Shown: positions 13,701-24,427, counted from the first letter of the stretch. The stretch is 64,000 bases of DNA from Serilophus lunatus (GCA_013399895.1 VXBA01006129.1:1-64000); one strand, 5' to 3'. The notes: generated by a model not told the origin, from the sequence alone. Program-made: numbers and translations.

Positions 13701-16613
13701 CTGAAGGATTATCTAGCGGTTTAAGCACTTCTGTGGCTGTATTTTGCCATGAATTACCTCATGAGTTAGGTAAGACCCCAGTATTTCCATACATTGCATG
13801 TATAGGTACTTAGAGGTGCTTGTGGGAGAACAATTGATTTTATTCTGTGGCACTGTAAAATTTGATTGGAAAATTTCACCTGTGTCAGGTTGCCTATTCA
13901 AGAACGCATTTAATTTACTTAAGGACTGCTTTCAACGTTTCTTAATTGAAACAATCTTTTAAAAATCTAAGTATCTCAGCTACTTTGTTTAAAACCCTGT
14001 TTCTTGCAGTTACTTACGACTTGTTCTGTCTAGTTCAGTTGGAGTTTCTGTTCTTGTATATAACATAAGTTGTTAATTGCAGGAGAATGCATGACAGAAT
14101 TTGCTTTTCTCACATATCTCTTTAATTTTATTCTTGTGCTTGTGCTGCTAAAAGTAATGTCACAATTATTCAAACTACTTTCTGCTTAACATTTACTGGT
14201 TTTTCATTTAGTCTTGCAAAGAACTGCTGTAGCTCTAAATTACACTTGAAGGTACTTATAAATCTTTCCTAGAAATAGTTTGTCTTTCATGCTCAAGTAG
14301 TTTAAATTTGTGTGCAGTCCCATGAGAGATTATTCTAATATTTTACAATATAAGCTGATCTTCCCAATTGTCAAATCATTTTGAATGTGCAACTGGTGTT
14401 TATTTCTTGGCTGTCATGGTCACAGTCATATTTGGTGTATAGAATAATGAAAGAAAAGTTTGCTTGCTCTCCTTTAAGGTTTAATTCCGTAGACAGCAGA
14501 AAGTTCAGTTTCATTTAAAGGAGCTTGTAAACCAGTATGTGCAAACATTGAACTGTATGTTAGACAGTTTCATATACTCATACAGTAATGTTACACAGAA
14601 GTACATTATTCTGGAGAAAACATACCTGATTTTAGGACTTGGGAGGGGTTGAGTCTTGTTCATATTAATCATGGAACCTTGTAATAATTACGTGTACTAT
14701 ATTTTGTTAGTTCAGATGTACAAAGTTATGTTGTGAATCTGATAATGCAGTTGAGTGGGAATATTTTATTTTCGGAACTTCTTTACAATGCTTGTGCATA
14801 TTGGGTACAACAGCATTTTACAGTGGTGGGTTATATGCAAACTATACTAAGATACAAAGCTCTTTAGAGAGTGCCCAAAGCAGGGCAATGAAGATGGTGA
14901 AGGGCCTTGAGAGGAAGCCATACAAGGAGCAGCTGAAGTCGCTTAGTCTGTTCAGCCTGGAGAAGAGGAGGCTGATGGAAACCTTGTAGCTCTCCACAGC
15001 TTCCTCAAGCAGAGGGGCAGACACTGATCCCTTCTCTGTGGTGACCAGTGACAGAACCCGAGGGAATGGCCTGAAGTTGTGCCAGGGGAGATTTAGGATG
15101 GATATTAGGAAAAGATTCTTCACCCAGAGGGTAACTGGGGGCTGAAACAGGCTCCCCAGGGAAGTGGTCACAGCACCAAGACTTACAGGGTTCAAGAAAT
15201 GTTTGGACAAAGTACTGAGGCACATGGTGTGATTCTTGGATTCCTGCGCAGGGCCAGGAATTGGACTTTGATGATCCTTGTAGGTCCCTTCTAATTCAGG
15301 TTGTTTTGTGATTTGGTGCAAAGCTGCTTCTTCCAAAAATCCTAATATTTTAAGGTTATAAACTAGCATTTGCTGTGTTCTTCTTCATGTGCAGCCTTTA
15401 ATTTTCTGTGCCCTAGTGATTTCTGATTTTATAAAGGAAAAAAATAAGGCAAATGACAGCATAAATATAGTTTAGTAATCCTGTAAGCAACAGAACTGTA
15501 AGTAAAAGAATACTACCATAGTTCCCCGAGAATGAAAGCTTTGTTCTGGTTTCTTTTCTCCTGTTGTAGGAGATTTTGCTGTCCTTCTGAAAGCTGGTAT
15601 GACTGTCAAGCAAGCTGTGCTTTATAACGCCCTGTCTGCTATGCTGGCCTATCTTGGAATGGCGACTGGGATCCTTATTGGCCATTATGCAGACAATGTT
15701 TCAATGTGGATTTTTGCACTTACCGCCGGCTTGTTCATGTATGTGGCTCTTGTGGATATGGTAAGTGTCTAAACACATTTCAAGAATTCATGCTAACTTT
15801 ATTTTGCTCTCAAAATAAATTCTTCTGACTTTTCTTCCTCAATTAACTTTTTCCGTGCTTTGAGGTGCTGATGGGTGTGAGTGCTCAGTTAAATGTTAAG
15901 GGGAAAATGCTTGTGTGTAGGAACAGAGATTGTTTCCCCCTTTGTTACACAGAAGCATTTAACAGCAGAGGTAAAGAATTTGCTGCTGACAGTGGCCAGC
16001 ACAGCAGATAGCCTGTAAGACTACAAGTTGCACGCTTATTAGCACCACCAAATTTGCTTCAACTTTTGCATGAAAACATTACTGCCTCTTGGCATGAAGA
16101 CAGATACTTTTTCAGAAGTATGTTTGTACAAAGTAGATGTTTGTGAAAGCTTAATTGTGAACTTAAGAATAAAATTCTTGGTGTAGCTTGATCAAATAAC
16201 TTATTTAATAATCATATCCTTAGTAAATGGTTGACTTAAGACACCAGCATAATTATGATGCAAACAATAATTAGACCATTACAGGTTCTCTCTGTCTTTA
16301 AATGTGAAAGTAGACTGACAGTGTTGTCCATATTGAGTGACACCTAATTCAAGGAGCAAGAGAGGAGTAACACTCTGCTACCTTGTGCCTTATGGTTGAG
16401 GAACTGGGTTTGAAGTAATTGTTTCTTTTGAAGCCATTTAACACTTTCATATTTGTTTAGGTACCTGAAATGCTCCACAATGATGCCAGTGATCATGGAT
16501 GTAGCCGCTGGGGATACTTCCTGTTACAGAATGCTGGGATTCTCTTGGGTTTTGGGATAATGCTGCTTATCTCAGTGTTTGAACATAAGATTGTATTCAG
16601 CATAAATCTCTAA
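1012..16613 (+). CDS. SLC39A6: Zinc transporter ZIP6 (LIV-1), nine coding exons
   Basis: Zinc importer of the LIV-1 subfamily of ZIP (SLC39) transporters, acting at the plasma membrane and in the secretory pathway. Exons: 1012-1788, 2978-3158, 3405-3574, 4464-4676, 6340-6409, 7662-8039, 13689-13769, 15570-15760, 16461-16613. All introns are GT-AG and phases agree, giving 737 aa (human about 755). Visible features: signal peptide about residues 1-20; His/Asp repeat 95-126; ectodomain with N-glycosylation sequons (NNS, NVT, NAS, NES); CPALINQ at 287-293 just before the first membrane helix (about 321-343); helices near 350-370 and 417-438; His-rich cytoplasmic loop about 534-561; helix with HNFSDG near 588; and the LIV-1 metal-binding motif HELPHELGD at 617-625. 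The start at 1012 opens the signal peptide and follows an acceptor at 996. RYGENNSLS and the C-terminal transporter domain are nearly identical to human as I recall it. The weakest part is the variable ectodomain, residues about 180-255. Confidence 0.97.
1291..1389 (+). repeat. His-Asp codon repeat (CAY/GAY) in SLC39A6
   Basis: About 100 bases alternate cac/cat with gac/gat codons, encoding residues 94-126 made mainly of His and Asp. It is an imperfect trinucleotide and hexanucleotide tract likely to vary in length. ZIP6 proteins carry a comparable His-rich ectodomain repeat thought to bind zinc. The opposite strand reads as a Met/Val-rich open frame, which is only a shadow. Confidence 0.85.
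1789..7661 (+). other. SLC39A6 introns between exons 1 and 6
   Basis: Five introns (1789-2977, 3159-3404, 3575-4463, 4677-6339, 6410-7661), all GT-AG. They are AT-rich with no second gene. The only mobile-element trace I recognise is a short CR1 tail near 5500. Small open frames here, such as 2861-3175 and 6220-6423, merely read through the real exons 2 and 5. Confidence 0.75.
5500..5557 (-). repeat. Short CR1 3'-end fragment, reverse orientation
   Basis: The bases agaatcatagaatggtgtgg, followed by gttggaagggatcttaaagg and ending gttccaacc, are the reverse complement of the conserved terminal segment of CR1. It is a 5'-truncated copy in the fourth SLC39A6 intron. Confidence 0.85.
8966..9017 (+). 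repeat. CR1 3'-end fragment, forward orientation
   Basis: The bases agttggacttgatcttaggt, followed by caacctaaatgattctatga and ttcc, match the extreme 3' end of CR1 including its ATTCTATG-type terminal repeat. Upstream similarity is lost almost at once, so this is a severely 5'-truncated insertion. Confidence 0.8.
10555..12000 (-). mobile_element. Decayed CR1 LINE with remnant reverse transcriptase
   Basis: On the minus strand a broken frame at 10558-10794 reads LFNIFINDLDE followed by KFEDDTK, the CR1 reverse-transcriptase block (normally LFNIFINDLDEG...FADDTK). Here the catalytic YADD/FADD-type motif has become FEDD. Further up the element, 10806-11072 reads TLFLSIRKARK and VPGKIVLTIL, corresponding to the TPIFKKGKK...SVPGKIMEQIL block. 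Around 11.1-11.5 kb the plus strand still resembles the antisense of CR1 open reading frame 2 (for example ccagctgggctttggtcttc). Frameshifts and stops are frequent. The outer limits are approximate, and homology may continue to about 13.1 kb. Confidence 0.75.
14845..15315 (+). mobile_element. CR1 LINE 3' fragment, forward orientation
   Basis: About 470 bases matching the end of the CR1 reading frame and its 3' region: ttagagagtgcccaaagcag, then gtctgttcagcctggagaag, gatggatattaggaaaagat, and a tail gtcccttctaattcaggttg. It lies in the SLC39A6 intron before exon 8. It shares subfamily wording (aaagtactgaggcacatggt) with the copy near 53.6 kb. The long minus-strand frame over it is only a shadow. 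Confidence 0.9.
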
Positions 16614-19370
16614 TCCTGGCTGCCAGGAAGACATCTTGGTGTTAAATTATAAGTAGTAGGATTTTTTTTCTATGAAATTCCTCATTGGAGAGGTATGTTT
16701 GATATAGACTAGATATTTTTATTGGTGTGTTTTATTGTTGTGCCCTTCTCTCCCTTCTCCCCTGATAGAAATGAACACTGTCAAGTTCTGATTTTTTTTT
16801 TTTACTTGGGATTTAGCATTGCTTATGGTACTGTGGAAAGTCATACTTAGTAAAACATGGTGGAAGTGCCAAATCTTTATTGTCTGGGGTGGTTAGGGTT
16901 TTTTTTTTTACTAAACTTATTTACTGTATGTAATGGTATATAATTTTTTTTACTTCAACGGTTTTTGTTGGTTTAAAGAGGTAAAACAACAGTGGTTTTT
17001 ATTATAGCACAATCAGTATCAGTGGATACAAAGCACAGTGAGCAGTATAAAATAAGAAAGAGATGTAATGAGTAGCGTGTGTTTTTATTGATAAGACACT
17101 CATCTCTTCTGTATCCACTTAGTTTATAGGGAATGGCAGATGACTTCATCCTTTGCGGTGGTAGTGCTCTCAATAGCTTGTGGATTCTCTGTGTCTTATT
17201 CCAGTTGATTTCTACTCCAAACAAATTAATACGAAATAATGCTCTGTTTGCATCAAATGTTCCGTTTCATCCCTTCTCATACCAGTTGCTTTTCAACAAT
17301 TTTTCAAATGAACAACAAAAGTACAGCTATTAAATTGTAAAAGCATGGCTCTAAAATATGTGAATTCCATCAAAATGACTTTAAAAGCAGTGCTGTATAC
17401 CACTTACACTGCCTAAAATGACAAAGGTGTATTAAAGCCTGTTTAGTATCAAGGGAAGGAGTGCTACAGGCTGGGCTAAAACAGTCATTTACTACAACAG
17501 CTTCCTGAAGCAAAGTGTTGGTTTGCTTTGTGAAAATGAGTTGAGTGGGAGAGCTGCCTACTTGTAGTTCACTGTGGTTGCACACAAATCTGTGCTTGCA
17601 GAACAGTTACACTTTTTGAAAGAACTGAAGCTGAGAAATCCAAAGAACCAAAATGTCTTTGACAGCATGCAGGGAAGCAGCATGTTAAGGATAATAAATA
17701 TATGTAGTTGGAGTTTACAGTCTTACTATTTTTAACCACCCTGAATCTAGCTGGGGAAGCAGACTGAAAAAAACCAATAGCAAAATAAGCAAATTCTGCA
17801 TTTGCAGGGAGGGTGAATATTAGACAACTTTTATATGATGAATAACTAACAGAATGATGCTACCATACTCTCTAGCATTAAAATAGTAGAAATATAGCAA
17901 TATATTATAATTAGAACTCATTTCTGATCCACTGCTTCAAGTCATCAGTTGAATAAAAAGCTTGAACAACACAGAAGTGTTTGATAATTCCACATCTGAC
18001 ATAAAACAGTCTGTTGGTCTGTCATACAATGGAAACCAAAAATTATTCTATCGCCTCCAAAATAGAGAGAGGTTTGAGGGTTTTTTAGCAGTTGAGAAAT
18101 GGGTATCACAGGAGTTTTTGTAGCCAGTGGAATATTAGCTTCTCCTCCTTCAGTCTTTTCTCAGGCTAACAAGGCTGAGATGTAATCTTCCGCCCACAGT
18201 CATGAGTCCTGTTCCATGTCTCCTTTGAAGTCAGGGAGTTGAGAGAGGCCTGTTTCTTTCAGCTCTGCTAATGGATTATGAAGGCAGCACTAAGCTGTGA
18301 TGGGGTATTACCACCTCCCCTTGTATGTATGAACCTGTGTGTCTCTGCTTAGACAGCAGTTGTTTGGAGAGAACAACAGAATTCCCTTCTGGAAGCACTC
18401 ATTTTCTTCCCCCTATCCTAACTTCTCATCACTAGAATCTACTCTGTTGCTGGGCTTTCATCTCTAACAAAAACACTGACAAAATGTAGGTGCATTATCT
18501 CTTCATCAAGCACTTTACATTCTGTATGTCTTCTGTGCTGTTGCATTTGGATTAAGCTTCTGAACTTTAGTTAGGAGCACATCTCTGAAACAGACTGTAA
18601 CTGATGCAGACATATCTGTTGCAAGGTACTCATGTTGAAACGTACTCATAGTTTAGCAAACTGATGGATCAGGGCCTCTAAACAGCCCTTCACTTTTATG
18701 CATATATTTTTCTGCAGCAGTTTGTAATGTTCCTACCTATTCTGACTGATAAATGGAAGTGTCTGTTGTGTATATCTCTAGCTTAATTATGGTACAGACC
18801 TTAATTTATATGCTGTTACAGCTGCCTTTAGTGCCTGTGCTAGATGCAGGTAAATGGAATAGGTAAACAATGCTGGAATCAGGTTTTGATTTTGGCAGCA
18901 TGTTTTTTAGTGCTTTTGGCCCGTATTTGGTACAGAAAAGGTGTCATGTAGTTACTATGTGCAGCAAGAGTTGGAACAAAGGTGTGGAAGTTCTGAAGTT
19001 CTCACCTGCCTGGCCTCTGGGGTTCAGGTGCTGGTACGGTTTTTTCTGCTCCTTTGTGACTAAATGTGATGGCAAGTGTGTATGTATGTTTATATAAAAC
19101 ACAGCCAAGGCTAAAACAGAATTGAAAGGTTAAAATGAAATTTGCAGATGCTGTCCTGCTGCCTGAACTGAGACACCAGCCCACTTAACAATTTCTGAGG
19201 AAAAACTGGGTCATTCTGTTTGCTACAAGCAAGAAACAAAACGATGTTTTAATGAAATGTGCTTTTTATCTAAGGTACCTTTTTTGATGTGTACGTGTAT
19301 GTATCATCACTGTAGCTGTTACCATATTGCTGTGTGCTAGAGAAAATAAACCACTGAACCAAACGCCGTG
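16614..19370 (+). other. SLC39A6 3' untranslated region and short intergenic gap
   Basis: AT-rich sequence with no coding signature between the SLC39A6 stop and the ABITRAM CpG island. Canonical AATAAA signals lie at 17693-17698, 17952-17957 and 19345-19350, so the transcript could end about 1.1, 1.3 or 2.7 kb after the stop. Which is used cannot be told from sequence alone. The last signal is only about 265 bases before the next gene's start codon. Confidence 0.65.
19345..19350 (+). terminator. Candidate distal polyadenylation signal
   Basis: AATAAA immediately before the CpG island of ABITRAM. If used, it would end a long SLC39A6 3' UTR almost at the next promoter. Other candidates exist upstream (17693, 17952). 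Confidence 0.4.
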
Positions 19371-19592
19371 CTTTGTTTGAGCGTGTTTGTTGTTTTTTTC
19401 TCATTGATGTAGCATCTTGTGGCCCGTCTACATCTTCCTTTTATCTTATCGCGTAAGAGGGGGAGGGGTTGGAATGTTATTTCCTTGAGAGTTTCCCGTG
19501 CCGGGGCGGGGTCAGGGGCTGGCTGGGGCCACCTCTCCCGTAGCCGCCCTCTCTCCGTCATCGCGGCGCGCCGGGCCGTGCCGGGCCGGGCC

Positions 19593-19628
19593 GGGCTGGG
19601 CGGGGCTGGGCTGGGATGGGCGGGAGGG
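19593..19628 (+). promoter_or_regulatory. Dense G-run tract (G-quadruplex candidate) across ABITRAM start codon
   Basis: Eight runs of three or four G occur within 36 bases, separated by one- or two-base loops (19593-95, 98-100, 102-105, 108-110, 113-115, 118-120, 122-124, 126-128). The ATG at 19616-19618 sits in the middle. Because the Gs are on the sense strand, a folded form could occur in mRNA as well as DNA. Folding is inferred from the motif only. Confidence 0.7.
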
Positions 19629-22600
19629 AGGAGGCGGCGGAGGGAGCGGGCGGCGCGGAGCGGTACTTCACCCGCTGGTACAAACCAGGTACCGCCGGGA
19701 GCGGGAGCGGGAGCGGGACCGGAGCGGCGACAGGGCGGTGACTGGTGTTTGTGCCCTTGTTGCAGACGTGAAGGGGCGGCCGTGCGAGGACTTCTGCGTG
19801 CTGCAGCACTCCAACAGGCGAGTGGGCTCGGGGGCTGCGGGGGCCGCCCTCTGCCCGCGGTTTTCTTCGGGCGAAGGGGTGCCCCGAGGGCAGAGGGGGG
19901 ACGGGAGAGTGACAAATTAGCCTTCCCATCCCTTAATTGCTGCTCCAGCGGGGCTGGACCTCTTCCTCCCGGCCATCCCCGCCTCTGCTGCTCCGCGATC
20001 CGCGTCCGTAGCGCTGTCCGCGCTCCCCGCGCTCGGTCCTGCTGGACGAGCCCCGTGCACCGCCCCTGGAGGTGTTCAGGGAAAGACTGGACGTGGCACT
20101 CGGTCCTGTGGTCTAGTTGACATGGTGGTGCTCGCTCATAGTGTTGGACTCCATGGTATCAGGAGGTCTTTTTCAAACTAAAGGATTCTGGGATTATCGG
20201 GAGCAAAGAGCAACATTCCCAAAGGCTTTCCAGTAGTGACGGTTTGAAGGAGCCTGTTTAACTTAGTTTCTAGGAAATTAATTGTTTCAGTTTGAACAAA
20301 CGTGCATCTCTTCCTATGTACAATTTAATTGCTTTCCATTGTACGTTTGCGTACTAGGGACGCTGAAGGCACAATAGGAAATAAAATATTATGCATTGCT
20401 TTTGCTTGGATGTAGCTGGATATGAAGTTATCTGGAGTAAACCAGACCTCCTGTTGCTGCAGCCTGTTAGGGCATCAGGAGTGTTTCTGGGGTGCTTAGT
20501 CCCAGAGGGAAGAATGAAACCTAACTACTGTCCCCATAAGAACTGGCAGTGCTGATGGCTTATGTGTTGAGAGAAGGTGAGGCAGTATTTGAGAGTATTT
20601 GCCTGCTCTTAATAATTCAAAGTAAGAGGAAGGATGTGCTTGGCACAGGGCAGAACCATCACCTCCCATCAGCCTTCAGAGGTGGAGCTTCTCCATGATG
20701 TGGTCTACAGTTCTTTCTCATTCTTTCAAAACAAACCAGAATATTTGGGAATAACAGGTGTGACAGCAATTGCAAGAAACCCCTGCATTTGTATGAAATA
20801 CTAAATATGTAGTTACTACTCTGTTATCTGACAGAAACAGTAGTTTAAATCCTATTGGAGTGTGAGGGAAGGGAAATAAAAATTTGTTCGTATGTCTGTG
20901 AAGACTGTTATCCTACTTTGAATTCTGAATTATCAGGGCCCTTGGCTTCCACAGCGGCTTAGCCAAATGCTCTATGAAGTATTTTACCATTATTATGTAT
21001 GATACTGTGGTTCAGTTTGATATTTCTAGGCAGTGTAACATTCTGTGTTAATTTTTTGTTTTGTTTTGCCAGGTCTCATCAAATAGTCATCAAATAGATG
21101 TCATCTTCCCCGTAGAAAGAGGCTGGGGTGAAAAGGAGGTAGCTTTGCTGCAGAGCCGTGCATTCACCAGGATCCAGCTCCCTCTTGTGGAAGCTGTGCA
21201 GTCATAACTCCCCAGGAACAGTGCAGGGAGATAGATTCAGGATCCACAGGGAACGAGCTGGTTCTGTGCCCTGGTTTTCTCTGCAGTCACCGTTCTGTTA
21301 ATTCTGGTCCTTGCTATAGGTTTTATACTTCTCTCAAACAGGATAGCTTCATCTCTCCATTTACTGGCAAATTTATGCATGGTTCTAGACTAAAGATGAA
21401 GGGAAGCCATGTCTCTTCAACTGGGCTTGTCTCAAACTGTCAAGTTTCATGTCAAGAAATAACCCTCCTTTAGAAAAAAGATGAAATGCAAGCAGCAGGT
21501 TAACTAAAGCTCAGATCACCAATGCATTCATCTGCTGTAACTATTCACCACAAGCAGCCTTCAGCTGTTCTGAGAAACACTGCCTTGGGTTACATTTTGT
21601 GTCAGGAAGTGCTCTATTTAAGTGAATATGTACTTCAGCTATGGCTGACAAGTAAACTAAGTATGCTCCCATGGGGTACATCAACAGATAAAACAGCTCT
21701 GGCTTATTTAAAAGTGGTGGTTCTGTTTAAGAAGTGCAGTGCTTTTGATGATCCAGTTTAGTATCTCAAATGAAGCGCCTTCTATGGGAGTTGGTTGCTT
21801 TAGGTCAGAATGCAATTTTCATTTCGTGTGGTATATCAGGTGTCAAGTAAAACAGGCAGAGAAGGTTGTGGAGCTTGCTGAGAGCAAAAGATTATGGCTT
21901 CTCAAAATGACAGCATAATAGTTGTATTTCTTTTTTGCAGAATCTGTGTCATCACCTTGGCAGAAGCCCATCCTCTTCTTCAAAGTGGGAAAACGATTAA
22001 AAGCATTAATTACCAAATAAGTGCCAACTGTAGCAGACTTCAGAATAAGGTCTCTGGGAAGTCTAAAAGGGTATGGCTTTTTGATTTTATTAATTATTTT
22101 CATCTTGTACACTGCCTGAGACTTTCAGTCCTTTATAGGCTAGAAACATAGTAGGTTACTTTTGTATTTTATTTTTAAACCAGCCTCTCTTTAGTTGAAG
22201 AATTTAGACTTCCTCAAGAGGTGCCTGTCAGCCTGTCCCAGCTAGGGTCTTGCAGTGCTCCTACAGCACTGGTACTTTCCAGTATTGCTCAAACCCACTC
22301 ACTTTAGTAATTGTTTTCATAGTGTACAGAGGGACATAAACATCTCTGAAAAGACAAAAAATTTTTCCAAGAAAATGCCAAGTGTTTGGGAGACTACTGT
22401 TTTTCTCAAGCAGATCTAGATGGCAGATGGCCAGTTCTGTGTTTCATGGTGGATTTTTGGATGTGTGATTTAACCTGCTTACGCTGAAATCAACGGTGCT
22501 GTTTCTGTCCTCTCTCCACTGATTTTAATATGAAACTACAAGTCTGCTATTCTGCAAGAAACGTGACTAAATTTGTAAGCTCTTAACAAGCTTCTATTTG

Positions 22601-23208
22601 ATTTATACATGAAAATAAGTTGGCATCTTCCCTTGTGTAGAGAAGCACAGCTCTGTAACTTGCAGTGACCTGTAACTATTACACATCCCTGCTCTCTGAC
22701 AAGCTTACAAACTTACATTGCTGATGGCATAATTTTTAAAAGCCCTGTGTAATTAAAACCGCATACATGTTTATTTATTTTCCAAATGCAGGGAGCTCAG
22801 TTTTTAACAGAACTTGCCCCTCTGTGCAGAATATCTTCATCAGATGGAGAGGAATACACCATTTACAGGTAAGGTATTTCCCTTTTTCTTCTTACCTTGA
22901 GATACCATGCATGTCTATACTGAATCTAAACACTTTTGCAGTTGTATACGAGGGCGGCTGATAGAAGTGAATGAGAACATTCTTAGTAATCCCGCTCTTC
23001 TACAACAAAAGGTAAGACACGTTTTTGCTTTTTATTTCTTAACTTTTATTTCACTGCTAACTTCAGTCTTGCTTTTTAGCCATCAACCGAGGGGTACATA
23101 GCAGTGGTTCTACCCAAATTTGAAGAAAGCAAGAGTATAACTCAAGGACTTCTGACGCAGAAGGAGTATGAGGAAGTTTTGTTGAAACGTCGTAATTCTT
23201 CTTCATGA
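19616..23208 (+). CDS. ABITRAM: Actin-binding transcription modulator (FAM206A/Simiate), six exons
   Basis: Small conserved protein reported to bind actin, influence F-actin nucleation and neurite branching, and localise to nuclear speckles. Exons: 19616-19688, 19766-19817, 21941-22070, 22792-22868, 22942-23011, 23080-23208, giving 176 aa (human about 181). The start Met lies in a short low-complexity N terminus (MGGREEAAEG...) just before the conserved RYFTRWYKPDVKG. Further matches to the family are VLQHSNRICVITLAE, SGKTIKSINYQIS, GAQFLTELAPLC, RGRLIEVNENIL and STEGYIAVVLPKFEESKSIT. The second intron has a GC donor (CAG/GCGAGT), the only junction that keeps the conserved NRICV frame. A poly(A) signal follows at 23341. 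The gene runs in the same direction as SLC39A6 and converges with CTNNAL1. Confidence 0.96.
19697..19717 (+). repeat. Four-unit GGGAGC tandem repeat in ABITRAM intron 1
   Basis: GGG runs at 19697-99, 19703-05, 19709-11 and 19715-17 are separated by three identical AGC loops. This is an exact G3N3 quadruplex pattern starting nine bases after the exon 1 splice donor, in an intron of only 77 bases. Confidence 0.75.
19818..21940 (+). other. ABITRAM intron 2, GC-AG type
   Basis: A 2.1-kb intron starting with GC (GCGAGT after CAG) and ending ttttttgcag. Its first 230 bases are still CpG-rich, and a CR1 tail follows at about 20050-20195. The remaining 1.7 kb shows nothing recognisable. Confidence 0.8.
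20050..20195 (+). repeat. CR1 LINE 3'-end fragment, forward orientation
   Basis: The bases ggaggtgttcagggaaagac, gtggcactcggtcctgtggt and the following tail with tctttttcaaactaaaggat match a CR1 3' terminus. It lies immediately beyond the CpG island inside ABITRAM intron 2. Confidence 0.85.
22071..22791 (+). other. ABITRAM intron 3
   Basis: AT-rich GT-AG intron between the exon ending GKSKR and the exon starting GAQFLTELAP. No repeat or RNA gene is recognised. Confidence 0.7.
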
Positions 23209-23340
23209 AATCAATTCTACACTTATCATCTGTATTTGATGCTAACTAAGCTACTTTTATTGTATGCTGTGAACATTGTAGTACTGAAGGTCCTAGTGCC
23301 AGTTTTTAATAGTGGAACTAAACTGCTTGATACATACAAG

Positions 23341-23346
23341 AATAAA
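23341..23346 (+). terminator. ABITRAM polyadenylation signal
   Basis: Canonical AATAAA 133 bases after the ABITRAM stop codon, the first such hexamer downstream. Confidence 0.7.
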
Positions 23347-24427
23347 CCAGTCAAACTGTTTGTATATTAAAATTTCCAAACTCTGAATTCTAGCACTATG
23401 AGTTTTTAAGTAAGCCCAGAATGACACACTGGAGAGTATTTATGTTCCCCAATCACCTTTGCTTCTGCTTAATGCAGGCAAAATGCATACAAAAAAAATC
23501 ACATAAGTTACCTATCATGTAATTTAGCTAAACTATTACAATATGGAGTTTGACTAAGGTGAATTGAGAGTAAAAATGCAATAGAAGCGTATGTACAAAG
23601 AGCAGATAAACTTGAAAATACCAAGTTGTATTTTCATGGCATCCTGAAGTCAAATAATGCCCTTTGTACATAATTTTGTAATAATCAGTATCTATTGTCT
23701 TAAATTTTAAATGGTATAATGTCAAATCTGCATAATACTTAAGTGGTTCTATATGCAACTCAAATTCTGCTCAGTGAGTTCTAATAAAAAAGGAAGCAAC
23801 AACTGCCATCTACAAATAGGGTAAAAGAAAAAGGGTTTGAGTCAGGACTATTAATCACTTTGATCTCTACAGAAGTGTATTTCTATCGTGTCATCAGGAT
23901 TAAAATCCAGGGGTGCAGATAGTGAAAGAGGATTTGTTTCCTAGAACTACTTCATTGCAGGTATAACTCGTAACTAAGATTAACAGTTCAGTGCTTTAAG
24001 GCCACGGCCTTTCAGACTATATTCCCGATTCTGCTTTATCAAATACATAGACTGAAATAGGCCAGAGATGAGTTTACAGACTTCAACAGTAGTGTTACAT
24101 ACAGCATATGCAGCACAGGGGTCTTTACATAAAATGTCTATTAGCAGCATCTTTGGGTCGAAACATCCATTAAGACATTCATAAGCATTAATTACAAAAT
24201 TGGTATCAATGGTGAGCACAGGAAGGGCATTCACATTATAAAAATACAGAACATTTAGACTAGTTGGAGTTGTAATGGCTAAGTAATGGGACATCTATTA
24301 GATGTGACAAAGGTCAACAGTTTAATTTCAAATTAACCTGGCTTGACTTTCCACAAATGAAAGCAATACTGAAAATTCAGCAAGTGTTATTTTCAAATGG
24401 GAGTTCCTGCATTTCTCAGTACTATAA
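23347..24427. other. Gap between convergent ABITRAM and CTNNAL1, with an unassigned minus ORF
   Basis: About 1.1 kb between the two 3' ends. No repeat is recognised. A minus-strand open frame of 104 codons (23980-24294) starts with MSHYLAITTP and contains YECLNGCFDP; I cannot assign it to a family. It probably lies in the CTNNAL1 3' UTR. On the minus strand, ATTAAA (plus 24321-24326) lies about 100 bases after the CTNNAL1 stop and AATAAA (plus 23256-23261) lies inside the ABITRAM 3' UTR, so overlapping 3' ends are possible. Confidence 0.55.

Larger units (their letters stand above)
19480..20050 (+). promoter_or_regulatory. CpG-island promoter of ABITRAM
   Basis: A sharp block of GC-rich, CpG-dense sequence in otherwise AT-rich surroundings, covering the first exon, the first intron and exon 2 of ABITRAM. 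It contains GC-box (Sp1-type) sequence gggcggggc at 19598-19606 and no obvious TATA box. This is the usual form of a housekeeping vertebrate promoter. In mammals the homologous promoter is shared with the divergent gene ELP1; no ELP1 exon is visible on the minus strand here. Confidence 0.8.

Noticed and set aside
14842..15369. 175-codon minus-strand frame
   Set aside because: Antisense shadow of a forward CR1 fragment.
19337..20120. Long open frames on both strands in GC-rich sequence
   Set aside because: GC-rich DNA has few stops; only the ABITRAM exons at 19616-19688 and 19766-19817 match a known family.
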